Positions 17,664-27,095 of a stretch of DNA of 64,000 bases are shown one piece after another. The notes under the pieces were generated by a model that was not told the origin of the DNA, did not search any database, and was given only the letters and a program-made list of their open reading frames with translations. The DNA is taken from assembly GCF_014170335.1 (NCBI RefSeq), contig NZ_LZZS01000040.1, forward strand, positions 62,001 to 126,000. The letters are read 5' to 3'. The stretch comes from Achromobacter sp. UMC46 (GTDB lineage: Bacteria > Pseudomonadota > Gammaproteobacteria > Burkholderiales > Burkholderiaceae_B). The first letter of the stretch is position 1, and every line of letters begins with the position of its first letter. A program made the translations under genes and the position numbers.

Positions 17664-18830
17664 TCAGACGCGTGCCAGGCGTTCCAGCGCCGCATCCAGC
17701 GTGGAGTCCTTCTTGGCGAAGCAGAAGCGCACGATGCGGTGGTTGGATTCCGCGGCGTCGGGTTGGCGGTAGAAGGCCGACACGGGAATCACCGTGACGC
17801 CATGGTTCACCGTCAGGTCGCGGGCGAAGTCGGCTTCGTTCTGTTTGGAAATCTGGCTGTAGTCGGCCAGCAGGAAGAACGTGCCGGGGCTGGGCAGGGG
17901 GCGGAAACGCGTCTTGGCCAGGCCGTGGGACAGGCGGTCGCGCTTGGCTTGATAGAACGCCGGCAGGTCCAGGTAGGGTTTGGGGTCGCGCATGAATTCC
18001 GCCAACGCGAATTGCATCGGAGAGGGCACGGTGAACACCATGAACTGGTGCACCTTGCGCAGCTCGGCGCTGAGCTGGCGGGGGGCGCAGCAGTAGCCGA
18101 TCTTCCAGCCGGTGGTGTGGTAGGTCTTGCCGAACGACGAGATCACGAACGCATGTTCGGCCAGCAAGGGGCGGCGCGCCACGCTGGCGTGCGGTTTGCC
18201 GTCGAAGACGATGTGTTCATAGACTTCATCGGACACCAGCAGCACGCCGGTATCGCGCACGATGGCCTCCAACGCGTCCAGGTCGCTGTCTTCCAGCACG
18301 GCGCCGGTGGGGTTGTGCGGGAAGTTCAGCATCAGCAGGCGCGTCTTGGACGTGATGGCGTCGCGCACGCGCTGCCAGTCGATGCGGTAGTAGGGGTCGG
18401 CCTCGGTAGGCGCGCGCAGCGGCACAGGCACGGCCGTGCCGCCTGCCAGGCGGATCGCCGGCAGATAGGAGTCGTAGCAGGGTTCGATGACGACGACTTC
18501 GTCGCCGCTGTTCACCGCCGCCAGCACGGTGGCCATCAGGGCCTCGGTGGCGCCGCTGGTGATGGTGATTTCGGTTTCCGGATCGTAGGCGTGGCCATAG
18601 AGTTCGCGCGTCTTGGCGGCGATGGCTTCGCGCAACGGCGCGACGCCCGGCATGTACGGGTACTGGTTATGGCCCTCGGCCATCGCACGGGTCACTAGCG
18701 CGCACAGCGCCGGATCCGGATCGAAGTCCGGAAAGCCCTGGCCCAGGTTGATGGCCTTGTGTTCGATGGCGAGGCGGCTCATCACGGTGAAGATGGTGGT
18801 GCCGACGTCGGGAAGTTTGGATCGGATCAT
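17664..18830 (-). CDS. PLP-dependent aminotransferase class I/II, YbdL-like (methionine aminotransferase type)
   Basis: The 388-residue enzyme is a fold-type I aminotransferase. The schiff-base lysine is Lys235 in SSFGKTYHTTGWKIGY. The cofactor-contact motif NFPHNPTGAVL and the aspartate-bearing LLVSDEVYEHIVFDG are present. Its N-terminus (KLPDVGTTIFTVMSRLA) and length match Escherichia coli YbdL, which transaminates methionine, histidine and phenylalanine. The ATG at 18830 is chosen over an upstream in-frame ATG at 18884 because it fits the family start. It is divergent from the AbrB-type gene and convergent with tctA. Confidence 0.88.
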   Translation of the reverse strand: MIRSKLPDVGTTIFTVMSRLAIEHKAINLGQGFPDFDPDPALCALVTRAMAEGHNQYPYMPGVAPLREAIAAKTRELYGHAYDPETEITITSGATEALMATVLAAVNSGDEVVVIEPCYDSYLPAIRLAGGTAVPVPLRAPTEADPYYRIDWQRVRDAITSKTRLLMLNFPHNPTGAVLEDSDLDALEAIVRDTGVLLVSDEVYEHIVFDGKPHASVARRPLLAEHAFVISSFGKTYHTTGWKIGYCCAPRQLSAELRKVHQFMVFTVPSPMQFALAEFMRDPKPYLDLPAFYQAKRDRLSHGLAKTRFRPLPSPGTFFLLADYSQISKQNEADFARDLTVNHGVTVIPVSAFYRQPDAAESNHRIVRFCFAKKDSTLDAALERLARV

Positions 18831-18913
18831 AGTGGACGCGAGATGAACGCTGGTAGGCAAAGAAAGTTTTCGTAAGTATCCCACTAACTCATAATTCGTT
18901 TTTCGTATTAGCT

Positions 18914-19978
18914 ATGCACGTGGATGGGATCGTGGGTCAGAACATGTTGTTGAGGGTGCTGGGCGGATTGGCGATCGCGCTGGCAGGCGCGGCGCTGGCG
19001 GTGTGGGCGCACTTGCCCCTGCCTTGGATGCTGGGGGCGTTGCTCGCGACGGCGGCGACGCGGATCGCCGGGTTGGGTACCGCATGTCCGCGGCCGGCGC
19101 GCAACGGCGGGCAGTGGGTCATCGGCACGTCGCTGGGGCTGTACTTCACGCCGCAGGTGCTTGGCCATATCGGCGCCAACGCGGGGCCCATCATCGTGGG
19201 GATGCTGTTCGCGCTGGCGCTGGCGTTCATGGGCACGGCGATGCTGCGCCGGTTTACGGATGCGGACTTCAAGACCGCCTGGTTCTCGTCCGCGATCGGC
19301 GGCGCCAGCGAAATGGCCAGCCTGGCGGAGCGCCACGGCGCGCGGATCGACCGCGTGGCGACGGCGCACAGCGTGCGCGTGCTGCTGGTGGTGGTGACGG
19401 TGCCGTTCATCTTCCAGTGGTGGGGCGTGGCGGGGCTGGATCCCACCGTGCCGGGCCCCAAGACCGTGCACGGCGCGGGGCTGGCCGCGCTGGTGGCGTT
19501 GACCTGCATCGGGGGGCTGCTCTTCATGAAGCTGCGGCTGCCGAATCCGTGGGTGCTGGGGCCCATGCTGGTGGCGATGTTGCTGACCTCGTCCGGTGTG
19601 GAATTGTCGGCCTTGCCGGACTTCGTGCCGAAGATCGGCCAGTTGTTCATCGGGTGGTCTTTGGGCGACCGCTACCGGCCGGATTTCTTCCGCGCGGCGC
19701 CGCGCTTCATCGCGGTCGTGGCCGCGTTCACTGTCGGTGCGCTGGCGCTGGCTTTCGGGTTGGGCGCGCTGCTGTCGTACTGGTCTGCGGCACCCGTTCC
19801 GACCCTGATCCTGGGCACCACACCGGGGGGCATCGCCGAGATGGCGATCACCGCCAAGGTGCTGCAACTGGGCGTGCCGGTCGTCACCGCGTTTCACGTC
19901 ACGCGCATGGTGTTCGTGGTGATCGTGACGGGCCCCGTCTACGCCTTTCTTGCGCGCCGGCAAGGAAATTCCGCCTAG
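18914..19978 (+). CDS. AbrB-family membrane protein (putative transporter/regulator of monooxygenase type)
   Basis: The 354-residue protein has about ten membrane segments arranged as two repeats, each with PWMLGALLAT- or NPWVLGPMLVAM-like motifs and a GGIAEMA or GGASEMASLAERHGA segment. This matches the AbrB family of integral membrane proteins (not the AbrB transcription factor), sometimes annotated as ammonia monooxygenase. Its transport substrate is unknown. It is divergent from the YbdL-like gene with an 83-base gap. An in-frame ATG at 18944 could also serve as start. Confidence 0.8.
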   Translation: MHVDGIVGQNMLLRVLGGLAIALAGAALAVWAHLPLPWMLGALLATAATRIAGLGTACPRPARNGGQWVIGTSLGLYFTPQVLGHIGANAGPIIVGMLFALALAFMGTAMLRRFTDADFKTAWFSSAIGGASEMASLAERHGARIDRVATAHSVRVLLVVVTVPFIFQWWGVAGLDPTVPGPKTVHGAGLAALVALTCIGGLLFMKLRLPNPWVLGPMLVAMLLTSSGVELSALPDFVPKIGQLFIGWSLGDRYRPDFFRAAPRFIAVVAAFTVGALALAFGLGALLSYWSAAPVPTLILGTTPGGIAEMAITAKVLQLGVPVVTAFHVTRMVFVVIVTGPVYAFLARRQGNSA

Positions 19979-20210
19979 CGGTAGTTCGCTTCCAGTCAGA
20001 AAAAAGCGACATTGGGGTAAACAACAATATGAGCCGGTAATGCGCGATGGGTATGCTGATTCCGCAGTTGATTCAAGCAGCGCGGACTCGTTCTGTTGCT
20101 TGGCGACGAGCGGGAACGCAGCAACAACGCAGGTATTTCTACCGGTCGTTCAGTTCTCACGGCGTCCTTGATTCATTGCAATTCGATTCAATTACAGGAC
20201 GCTAGAAAAA
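19979..20210 (+). promoter_or_regulatory. Leader region of the cold-shock gene
   Basis: The 232 bases before cspA contain no gene. Cold-shock genes usually have long structured leaders, and the AT-rich stretch at about 20160-20210 just before the ATG is consistent with that. The ribosome-binding site is weak (AGGA 13 bases upstream). I could not fix the promoter. Confidence 0.35.
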
Positions 20211-20417
20211 ATGGCTCAGAAGGGCAAAGTTAAGTGGTTCAACGCTGACAAGGGTTACGGTTTCATTACGCCGGACGTTGGTGGCACCGAAGTTTTCGCA
20301 CACTTTTCCGCCATCCAGGGCCGCGGCTATCGCAGCCTGAACGAGGGGCAGGAAGTCGAATTCGAAGTTAAGGATGGTCCGAAAGGACCTCAAGCGGCCG
20401 AAATTCGCCCGCTCTAA
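20211..20417 (+). CDS. cspA: Cold-shock protein, CspA family
   Basis: The 68-residue single-domain nucleic-acid chaperone shows RNP1 KGYGFI (residues 14-19) and RNP2 VFAHFSAI (28-35) in a typical cold-shock domain ([11 protein letters not shown] near the start, [10 protein letters not shown] at the end). It binds single-stranded RNA and DNA and melts mRNA structure. It is a single-gene unit closed by a hairpin terminator, and is the last gene before the origin region. Confidence 0.95.
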   Translation: MAQKGKVKWFNADKGYGFITPDVGGTEVFAHFSAIQGRGYRSLNEGQEVEFEVKDGPKGPQAAEIRPL

Positions 20418-20461
20418 ATCGGGAAATCCCACTTTCCCGTCCGCCAGGTCCGTCCTGGCTA

Positions 20462-20498
20462 CAACGCCCCAAGACTTCCGAGTCTGGGGCGTTGTTTC
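20462..20498 (+). terminator. Intrinsic terminator after cspA
   Basis: ACGCCCC(A)AGACT pairs with AGTCTGGGGCGT around a short loop with one bulged base, followed by TGTTTCGTTT. It begins 45 bases after the stop codon. Confidence 0.8.
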
Positions 20499-20559
20499 GT
20501 TTGGGACTGGAAACTTTTGGTGCTTCCCGCCTTCGGTTTATCCCTGCGGCAGCGTGAAA

Positions 20560-20575
20560 GTTAGTGTTCACTAAC
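20560..20575. repeat. Inverted repeat GTTAGTG-TT-CACTAAC
   Basis: A perfect seven-pair palindrome with a two-base centre lies 24 bases before the first exact DnaA box. It may be a protein-binding site in the origin; no factor is recognised. Confidence 0.5.
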
Positions 20576-20599
20576 ATATCCTCTTCCGTTGGATAAGTC

Positions 20600-20608
20600 T
20601 GTGGATAA
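20600..20608 (-). promoter_or_regulatory. DnaA box (exact)
   Basis: TGTGGATAA, the complement of the consensus TTATCCACA, in an AT-rich setting. Confidence 0.8.
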
Positions 20609-20930
20609 TTATTTTCGGCTGCACGGATTTTAGTGCGCAGTAATGAAGCACAGGCATCACCGAAAGCAAGGTTTTGCACAGTTTTTCGGTTTTGCCGATA
20701 TGCGATTAAAACGGCTGGATTTGGATGAGAGCCGTCTGGCCTTGTGATGATTGCTCAACGTGAAACGGGCCGTTTGCCCAGGGAATACGGGCATTTAGAG
20801 CTGTTTTTAGGCCTAAGGCGCCGTCTGAAGCCATCCCTTGAAGATTATCCGGCAGCCTGGCGAATGCCCGGTTTTTCGCGAACTGAAGACGGTTGTTCAC
20901 AAAGATATCCCCATCCCGGTTATGCACAGA

Positions 20931-20964
20931 AAGGCCCCCCGAATTGCACAAATCGGGGGGCCTT
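20931..20964. repeat. Perfect 12-pair GC hairpin inside the origin region
   Basis: AAGGCCCCCCGA and TCGGGGGGCCTT are exact complements around a ten-base loop, followed by TTTGCC. No gene ends nearby. It resembles a terminator stem, but its position between DnaA-box candidates is unusual. Confidence 0.7.
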
Positions 20965-21299
20965 TGCCTGTGGATAGAAATGGGGATAGCGATTATCTAG
21001 CCGTCTGTTTTTTCTGTTTTCGAGGCCCGGATCGGGGTACGCCGATGACGAAGCCGACCCCTGGCCGCATGAGCGATTTTGCGATTTGGAATCGCGGTTG
21101 AATTTGCTCTCGAAAAATGGATTTCGAGTTTTCCACAGCGATTCACATGAAATCGGTGCAACTCAACCAAATGGATGATGGCGCGCCGTTCCCGGCTCCT
21201 GCAAGATAGTTGTAGCGTCAATGATCCCATCGCGGCATGGGCAGACGCTGCGGCAAATCCGCGGGATGGATATGTGCTTGGCGAAACGGTGGGTAACCG

Positions 21300-21308
21300 T
21301 GTGGATAA
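21300..21308 (-). promoter_or_regulatory. DnaA box (exact)
   Basis: TGTGGATAA on the plus strand, an exact consensus on the minus strand. Confidence 0.8.
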
Positions 21309-21419
21309 ATCGTTGGATCTGATTATCGGCGGTTGGACTGATTCGGGGCAGGGGAGTTCCCTTGGACATTCGAGTGCTCGGCCGATTTATGAATGGCTTA
21401 TGGACGCGATAGCTGAATC

Positions 21420-21428
21420 TTATCCACA
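21420..21428 (+). promoter_or_regulatory. DnaA box (exact)
   Basis: TTATCCACA, exact consensus, followed four bases later by a weaker TTGTCCACG. Confidence 0.8.
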
Positions 21429-21695
21429 AAGTTGTCCACGCTTTTTCGCACCAGTTTGCGTGCCAGAAAACCGGTGCTTATTTCCGCGGATGGCATGGGC
21501 AAGGAAACTGATCCGCGCGCCATTCTCCTATGAAGCTCGTTGGATATTTGTGGCATTTCGAACATCTGGGCGGTTTGCCTGAACATACCCATCACGCTCG
21601 TTTCTGGTTTCCGTTCTAACTTGCCACAGCAAGTTATCCCCAAAGTTGTTCCATGTGGAATTCCAAATTTACAGCGCCGCAACGGTGCTCTGGAA

Positions 21696-21704
21696 TGTGG
21701 ATAA
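21696..21704 (-). promoter_or_regulatory. DnaA box (exact)
   Basis: TGTGGATAA. It is the last exact box before the parS cluster. A degenerate parS-like 16-mer (21647-21662) lies just upstream. Confidence 0.8.
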
Positions 21705-21898
21705 ATCGCGTTCTTCTACCGGCAGTATTTCGCGCAAATTCCGGATAGTGGAGATATCCACTGCCGGGTGTGAATAAGCACGGCCATGAGTCTGGTGAGG
21801 ATTTTGTGAAAACTCCCAGAGCAAGTTCGATTTGATCTCTTCCGGTCGTCATGTCAATCGTGCCATTGGCTTCGTTTTCGTTGATTGGCCGAAGGTAG

Positions 21899-21914
21899 TG
21901 TTTCACGTGAAACG
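21899..21914. promoter_or_regulatory. parS: parS site 1 (15 of 16 bases)
   Basis: TGTTTCACGTGAAACG differs from the palindromic consensus TGTTTCACGTGAAACA only at the last base. Confidence 0.9.
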
Positions 21915-22120
21915 CGAAAAAATGGCGATATTTCCGGCAAGGGGTAGGGTAGGGGTGGAAAAATCGTTTTTTTCTTCCATCATGCAGTCTGGTTTTCCAG
22001 GCTCTCAGCAATGGCAGTTTTCACTTTCTCCTGATTGCGCCGACGTAGTCGATCCTGTTTTGGTCGGAATGCTTGCGTTGTCGTCGTGGGAACACACCTT
22101 CCGCGTCCCTAAATTTGATG

Positions 22121-22136
22121 TGTTTCACGTGAAACA
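22121..22136. promoter_or_regulatory. parS: parS site 2 (perfect palindrome)
   Basis: TGTTTCACGTGAAACA, exact ParB-binding consensus. Confidence 0.95.
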
Positions 22137-22183
22137 GGGAAGAGTTTTGTCTGGACTTTTCCGATAAGGTTGCACGGGGGCTA

Positions 22184-22199
22184 TGTTTCACGTGGAACA
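22184..22199 (+). promoter_or_regulatory. parS: parS site 3 (asymmetric form)
   Basis: TGTTTCACGTGGAACA joins one TTTC half and one GGAA half. Same orientation as site 4. Confidence 0.9.
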
Positions 22200-22257
22200 T
22201 GCTCTCCAAACTGATTGGGCGATTCCGTGTGCGATGTCCGGCTTAATGAGAAACCCA

Positions 22258-22273
22258 TGTTTCACGTGGAACA
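22258..22273 (+). promoter_or_regulatory. parS: parS site 4 (asymmetric form)
   Basis: TGTTTCACGTGGAACA, identical to site 3 and 74 bases from it. Confidence 0.9.
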
Positions 22274-22315
22274 TTATTCGTTAGCAAACACTAGGCGCTG
22301 TGCTCCACCGGGGAA

Positions 22316-22331
22316 TGTTCCACGTGAAACA
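22316..22331 (-). promoter_or_regulatory. parS: parS site 5 (asymmetric form, inverted)
   Basis: TGTTCCACGTGAAACA is the exact reverse complement of sites 3 and 4. Confidence 0.9.
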
Positions 22332-22398
22332 TAGGAATCTTGGATACAGGCTCGCTTCGTTGCGCCGTTTTGTCGGATAGCCGCCTCTGCCGCCATGA

Positions 22399-22414
22399 TG
22401 TTCCACGTGAAACA
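22399..22414 (-). promoter_or_regulatory. parS: parS site 6 (asymmetric form, inverted)
   Basis: TGTTCCACGTGAAACA, same as site 5 and 83 bases from it. Confidence 0.9.
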
Positions 22415-22520
22415 TTGGGAACGATGTACTCCGATGAGGAGGTGCAGGGAATCGTAGAGACGCAACCCCGCAGTAAGAGCCCAATAGCCCACCGCCGGAA
22501 GCCGGGTCATATAGCTGCGA

Positions 22521-22536
22521 TGTTTCACGTGAAACA
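22521..22536. promoter_or_regulatory. parS: parS site 7 (perfect palindrome)
   Basis: TGTTTCACGTGAAACA, exact consensus. Confidence 0.95.
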
Positions 22537-22592
22537 CCAGCGAGCCGCGAGCGTGTCCTAGTTTGTAGGATATCGTCAGCCCGCGCTGGTCC

Positions 22593-22608
22593 TGTTCCAA
22601 GTGGAACA
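22593..22608. promoter_or_regulatory. parS: parS site 8 (degenerate)
   Basis: TGTTCCAAGTGGAACA keeps both GGAACA/TGTTCC halves but has a changed centre (AAGT instead of ACGT), so binding may be weak. Confidence 0.6.
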
Positions 22609-22719
22609 TTGCGGGCAAAACAGAGGCACGTGCCGACATATTCAGCAGGCGGCGCTAGCGCCGTTGTCAAATCCCGACGCGAAGCGGGCAGGGCAGAGGC
22701 GTAAACGGACCCCGTTCTA

Positions 22720-22735
22720 TGTTTCACGTGAAACA
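22720..22735. promoter_or_regulatory. parS: parS site 9 (perfect palindrome, overlaps mnmG promoter)
   Basis: TGTTTCACGTGAAACA, exact consensus. Its right half covers the place where the -35 element of the mnmG promoter should lie. Confidence 0.95.
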
Positions 22736-22756
22736 TGCCAACCCTGCCTCTATAAT
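22728..22756 (+). promoter_or_regulatory. Likely mnmG promoter
   Basis: A perfect TATAAT (22751-22756) lies 36 bases before the mnmG ATG. The -35 position, 17 bases upstream, falls within parS site 9 and has no good TTGACA. The leader (CTTCTTATCTTTCCCTCCCC) is pyrimidine-rich and has no Shine-Dalgarno sequence. Confidence 0.6.
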
Positions 22757-22792
22757 GAGCACCGAACGCCTTCTTATCTTTCCCTCCCCATC

Positions 22793-24708
<1,916 letters not shown>

Positions 24709-24712
<4 letters not shown>

Positions 24713-25422
24713 CCGCTCATACCGATCAGGCCGGCGCAGACATGGCCGGCCGCCTCTCTCGCGCATGCGAGCAACTGAGGCTGCCTGTCGACGCCGCGGC
24801 GCATGGCAAGCTGCTGAACTACCTGTCCCAGATGCAACGCTGGAACCGGACGTACAACCTCACCGCCATCCGCGATCCCCAGCAGATGCTGATCCAGCAT
24901 CTGTTCGACAGCCTGGCCGCCGTGGGTCCGTTCAGCGAGGCGCTGGGCGCCGCTGACGCCCCCGCCAAGGTCTACGACGTTGGATCAGGAGGCGGCCTGC
25001 CTGGCGTCGTTCTGGCGATCATGCGGCCCCTGTGGTCCGTGACCTGCATCGACGCCGTTGAAAAGAAAACCGCGTTCGTCCGCCAGATGAGCGGCGCGCT
25101 GACGCTGCCGAACCTGCAGGCGCGCCACGCGCGCATCGAAACGCTGGACCCGGCCGAGTGCGACATCGTCACCTCGCGGGCTTTCGCTTCGCTGGACGAT
25201 TTTGCGCAGCTCGCGGGTCGCCACGTGCGCATCGATGGTACCCTCGTCGCCATGAAGGGCAAGGTCCCCGATGAAGAAATTCAGGCGCTGCACGCGCGCG
25301 GGGAATGGCAAGTCGACCATATTCAGCCGCTCCGGGTACCGGAGCTGCAAGCAGAGCGCTGCCTGATCTGGATGCGCCGCGGCGAAGAGCGCGGTGAAGG
25401 ACGCAGTCAAGGAACCCTATGA
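24709..25422 (+). CDS. rsmG: 16S rRNA (guanine-527-N7) methyltransferase RsmG (GidB)
   Basis: The 237-residue methyltransferase shows the RsmG layout. [21 protein letters not shown] stands before the SAM-binding [17 protein letters not shown] (about residues 84-100), with [11 protein letters not shown] and [10 protein letters not shown] further on. It methylates G527 of 16S rRNA using S-adenosylmethionine. Its start overlaps the mnmG stop and its stop overlaps the parA start, so mnmG, rsmG and parA form one coupled transcript. The N-terminal 20 residues are slightly longer than in E. coli. Confidence 0.96.
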
Positions 25423-26219
25423 AGAACTTACCCCCCAGCACAACCGCCCGCGTCTTCTGCATCGCCAATCAAAAGGGCGGTGTGGGCAAGACGACCACCG
25501 CCATCAATCTGGCGGCGGGCCTTGCCACGCACAATCAGCGCGTGCTGCTGGTGGACCTGGACCCTCAAGGCAATGCCACGATGGGCAGCGGTATTGATAA
25601 GAACGCGCTTGAATCGAACCTGTACCAGGTGCTGATCGGCGAGGCCACCATCGAGCAGGCCCGCGTGAAGTCGGAATCCGGCGGCTATGACGTCCTGCCG
25701 GCCAACCGCGAACTGTCCGGCGCCGAGATCGACCTGGTGCAGATGGACGAACGCGAACGCCAGTTGAAGGCCGCGCTGGACACGGTCACCGGCCAGTACG
25801 ATTTCGTGCTGATCGATTGCCCGCCGACGCTGTCTTTGCTGACGCTCAACGGATTGGCCGCCGCCCATGGCGTCATCATCCCGATGCAGTGCGAATACTT
25901 CGCGCTGGAAGGCTTGTCCGACCTGGTCAACACCATCAAGCGCGTCCACCGCAACATCAATGACGACTTGCGCGTCATCGGCCTGCTGCGCGTGATGTTC
26001 GACCCGCGCATGACGTTGCAACAACAAGTGTCCGCCCAGCTCGAGGCCCACTTCGGCGACAAGGTCTTCAAGACGGTCGTCCCCCGCAATGTGCGCCTTG
26101 CCGAAGCACCCAGTTACGGCATGCCCGGCGTGGTGTATGACCGCGCGTCACGCGGCGCGCAAGCCTACATCTCGTTTGGCGCCGAAATGATCGAGCGCGT
26201 CAGGAAAGACTTGAAGTAA
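25419..26219 (+). CDS. parA: Chromosome partitioning ATPase ParA (Soj)
   Basis: The 266-residue protein has the deviant Walker A motif ANQKGGVGKTTTAINLA near residues 14-30. The A' motif VLLVDLDPQGNAT and the B motif FVLIDCPPTLSLLTLN follow. It is the short chromosomal ParA form without an N-terminal helix-turn-helix. With ParB and the parS sites just upstream of mnmG it segregates the origin region. It overlaps rsmG by four bases. One acetyltransferase gene separates it from parB, an uncommon but not unique arrangement. Confidence 0.97.
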   Translation: MKNLPPSTTARVFCIANQKGGVGKTTTAINLAAGLATHNQRVLLVDLDPQGNATMGSGIDKNALESNLYQVLIGEATIEQARVKSESGGYDVLPANRELSGAEIDLVQMDERERQLKAALDTVTGQYDFVLIDCPPTLSLLTLNGLAAAHGVIIPMQCEYFALEGLSDLVNTIKRVHRNINDDLRVIGLLRVMFDPRMTLQQQVSAQLEAHFGDKVFKTVVPRNVRLAEAPSYGMPGVVYDRASRGAQAYISFGAEMIERVRKDLK

Positions 26220-26227
26220 GCCTTGCC

Positions 26228-27052
26228 ATGTCTGTCGCCGCGCTCTTTTCCCCGACCGTCCCGCCTGTCTCCCGTACGCCGCCCGCCGACGTGCGCGACG
26301 CCTTGCGCGCGCGTCTGGAAGAGGCCGCGCTGAACGCGACTGCGGTCGGCGCGCAGGTGCTCTATGAGGGTTGGCTGGTGCGCTTTGCACACTCGGAGGC
26401 CAAGCGCGTGCGTAGCGTGAATGTGCTGGGGTTATCCACACGTCCGCTGGACGAACGGCTGGCGTATTGTTCTTCGTTGTATGCGCGCCATGGCTTGCCC
26501 ATGGTGCTGCGCATTACCTCCATCGGCCCCGATTTCTCGCTGGACGCCGAGCTGGAGGCCAGAGGCTATACCTTTACCGGTGAGACCCGAGTCATGAGCA
26601 TGTCGCTCGCCCCCAGGCCTAGCGTCCGGGGCGGCCTGCATTTCAGGAAAGTCGACACCGACCGCTTCGCGCAGGCCGTCGGGGCCATGCGCGGCTCGGC
26701 GCCCGGGCACACCGCTGAACATCAAGCGCGTCTGCAAGGACTGGCTGTGGATAAGCAGCCGGTGCTGGCGTATGACGCGGCAGGACAGTGCGTTGCCGCG
26801 GGCTTGGCCGTCCGCGACGATGACCTGCTGGGCCTGTTCGACATCGTCACGGACCCGGGGCAACGGCGTAAAGGCTACGCCGATGCCCTGGTGGATTACC
26901 TAATGACTGAAGGCGCCGCCAACGGCGCGGCAACGGCGTACCTGCAGGTCGAGCCGGAGAACGTCGCCGCGCGAGCCTTGTATGGCCGCTACGGTTTCAA
27001 AGACTGTTACGCGTATTGGTACCGTCTGCCCGCCGAGCAGACGGACGCCTGA
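26228..27052 (+). CDS. GNAT-family N-acetyltransferase between parA and parB
   Basis: The 274-residue protein has a GNAT domain in its C-terminal half, with the acetyl-CoA loop in VTDPGQRRKGYADALVDYLM and the late AYLQVEPENVAARALYGRYGF motif. The N-terminal half (about residues 20-135) looks like a second, degenerate GNAT fold. It starts eight bases after parA and lies 43 bases before parB, so it is probably co-transcribed. The substrate is unknown. Two exact DnaA nonamers (26432-26440 and 26746-26754) lie inside the gene. Confidence 0.8.
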   Translation: MSVAALFSPTVPPVSRTPPADVRDALRARLEEAALNATAVGAQVLYEGWLVRFAHSEAKRVRSVNVLGLSTRPLDERLAYCSSLYARHGLPMVLRITSIGPDFSLDAELEARGYTFTGETRVMSMSLAPRPSVRGGLHFRKVDTDRFAQAVGAMRGSAPGHTAEHQARLQGLAVDKQPVLAYDAAGQCVAAGLAVRDDDLLGLFDIVTDPGQRRKGYADALVDYLMTEGAANGAATAYLQVEPENVAARALYGRYGFKDCYAYWYRLPAEQTDA

Positions 27053-27095
27053 GCCTGGCTCGGGATACAAAAACAGAAGGAAAGAGGATTTAACT

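Larger units (their letters stand above)
20418..22792. other. oriC: Probable chromosomal replication origin region (oriC) with parS cluster
   Basis: About 2.4 kb without a credible gene lies directly before mnmG-rsmG-parA-parB, the classical origin-side order. Exact DnaA boxes lie at 20600, 21300, 21420 and 21696. One-mismatch boxes start at 20920, 20969, 21129, 21634 and 21769. AT-rich stretches are near 20560-20640, 21070-21130 and 21900-21985. Nine parS-like 16-mers fill 21899-22735. Inverted repeats occur at 20560-20575 and 20931-20964. The DnaA-box half and the parS half are cleanly separated. dnaA itself is not in the window, so DnaA-dependent initiation here is inferred. The unwinding site is not fixed. 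Confidence 0.8.

Noticed and set aside
20752-20767. Tenth parS site
   Set aside because: TGCTCAACGTGAAACG matches only 12 of 16 bases and lies far from the cluster; kept only as a weak resemblance.
21175-21582. 135-codon frame inside the origin region
   Set aside because: No recognised motif and no good start, and it carries two DnaA boxes; treated as non-coding.
21899-22735. Possible CRISPR array
   Set aside because: The repeats are 16-base palindromes with spacing from 58 to 222 bases and occur in two orientations, which fits parS and not a CRISPR array; no cas gene is nearby.
22021-22736. Several short open frames encoding repeated FHVKH peptides
   Set aside because: The repeated peptide is simply parS (TTTCACGTGAAACA) read in frame; the frames have no ribosome-binding sites and no other coding signal.
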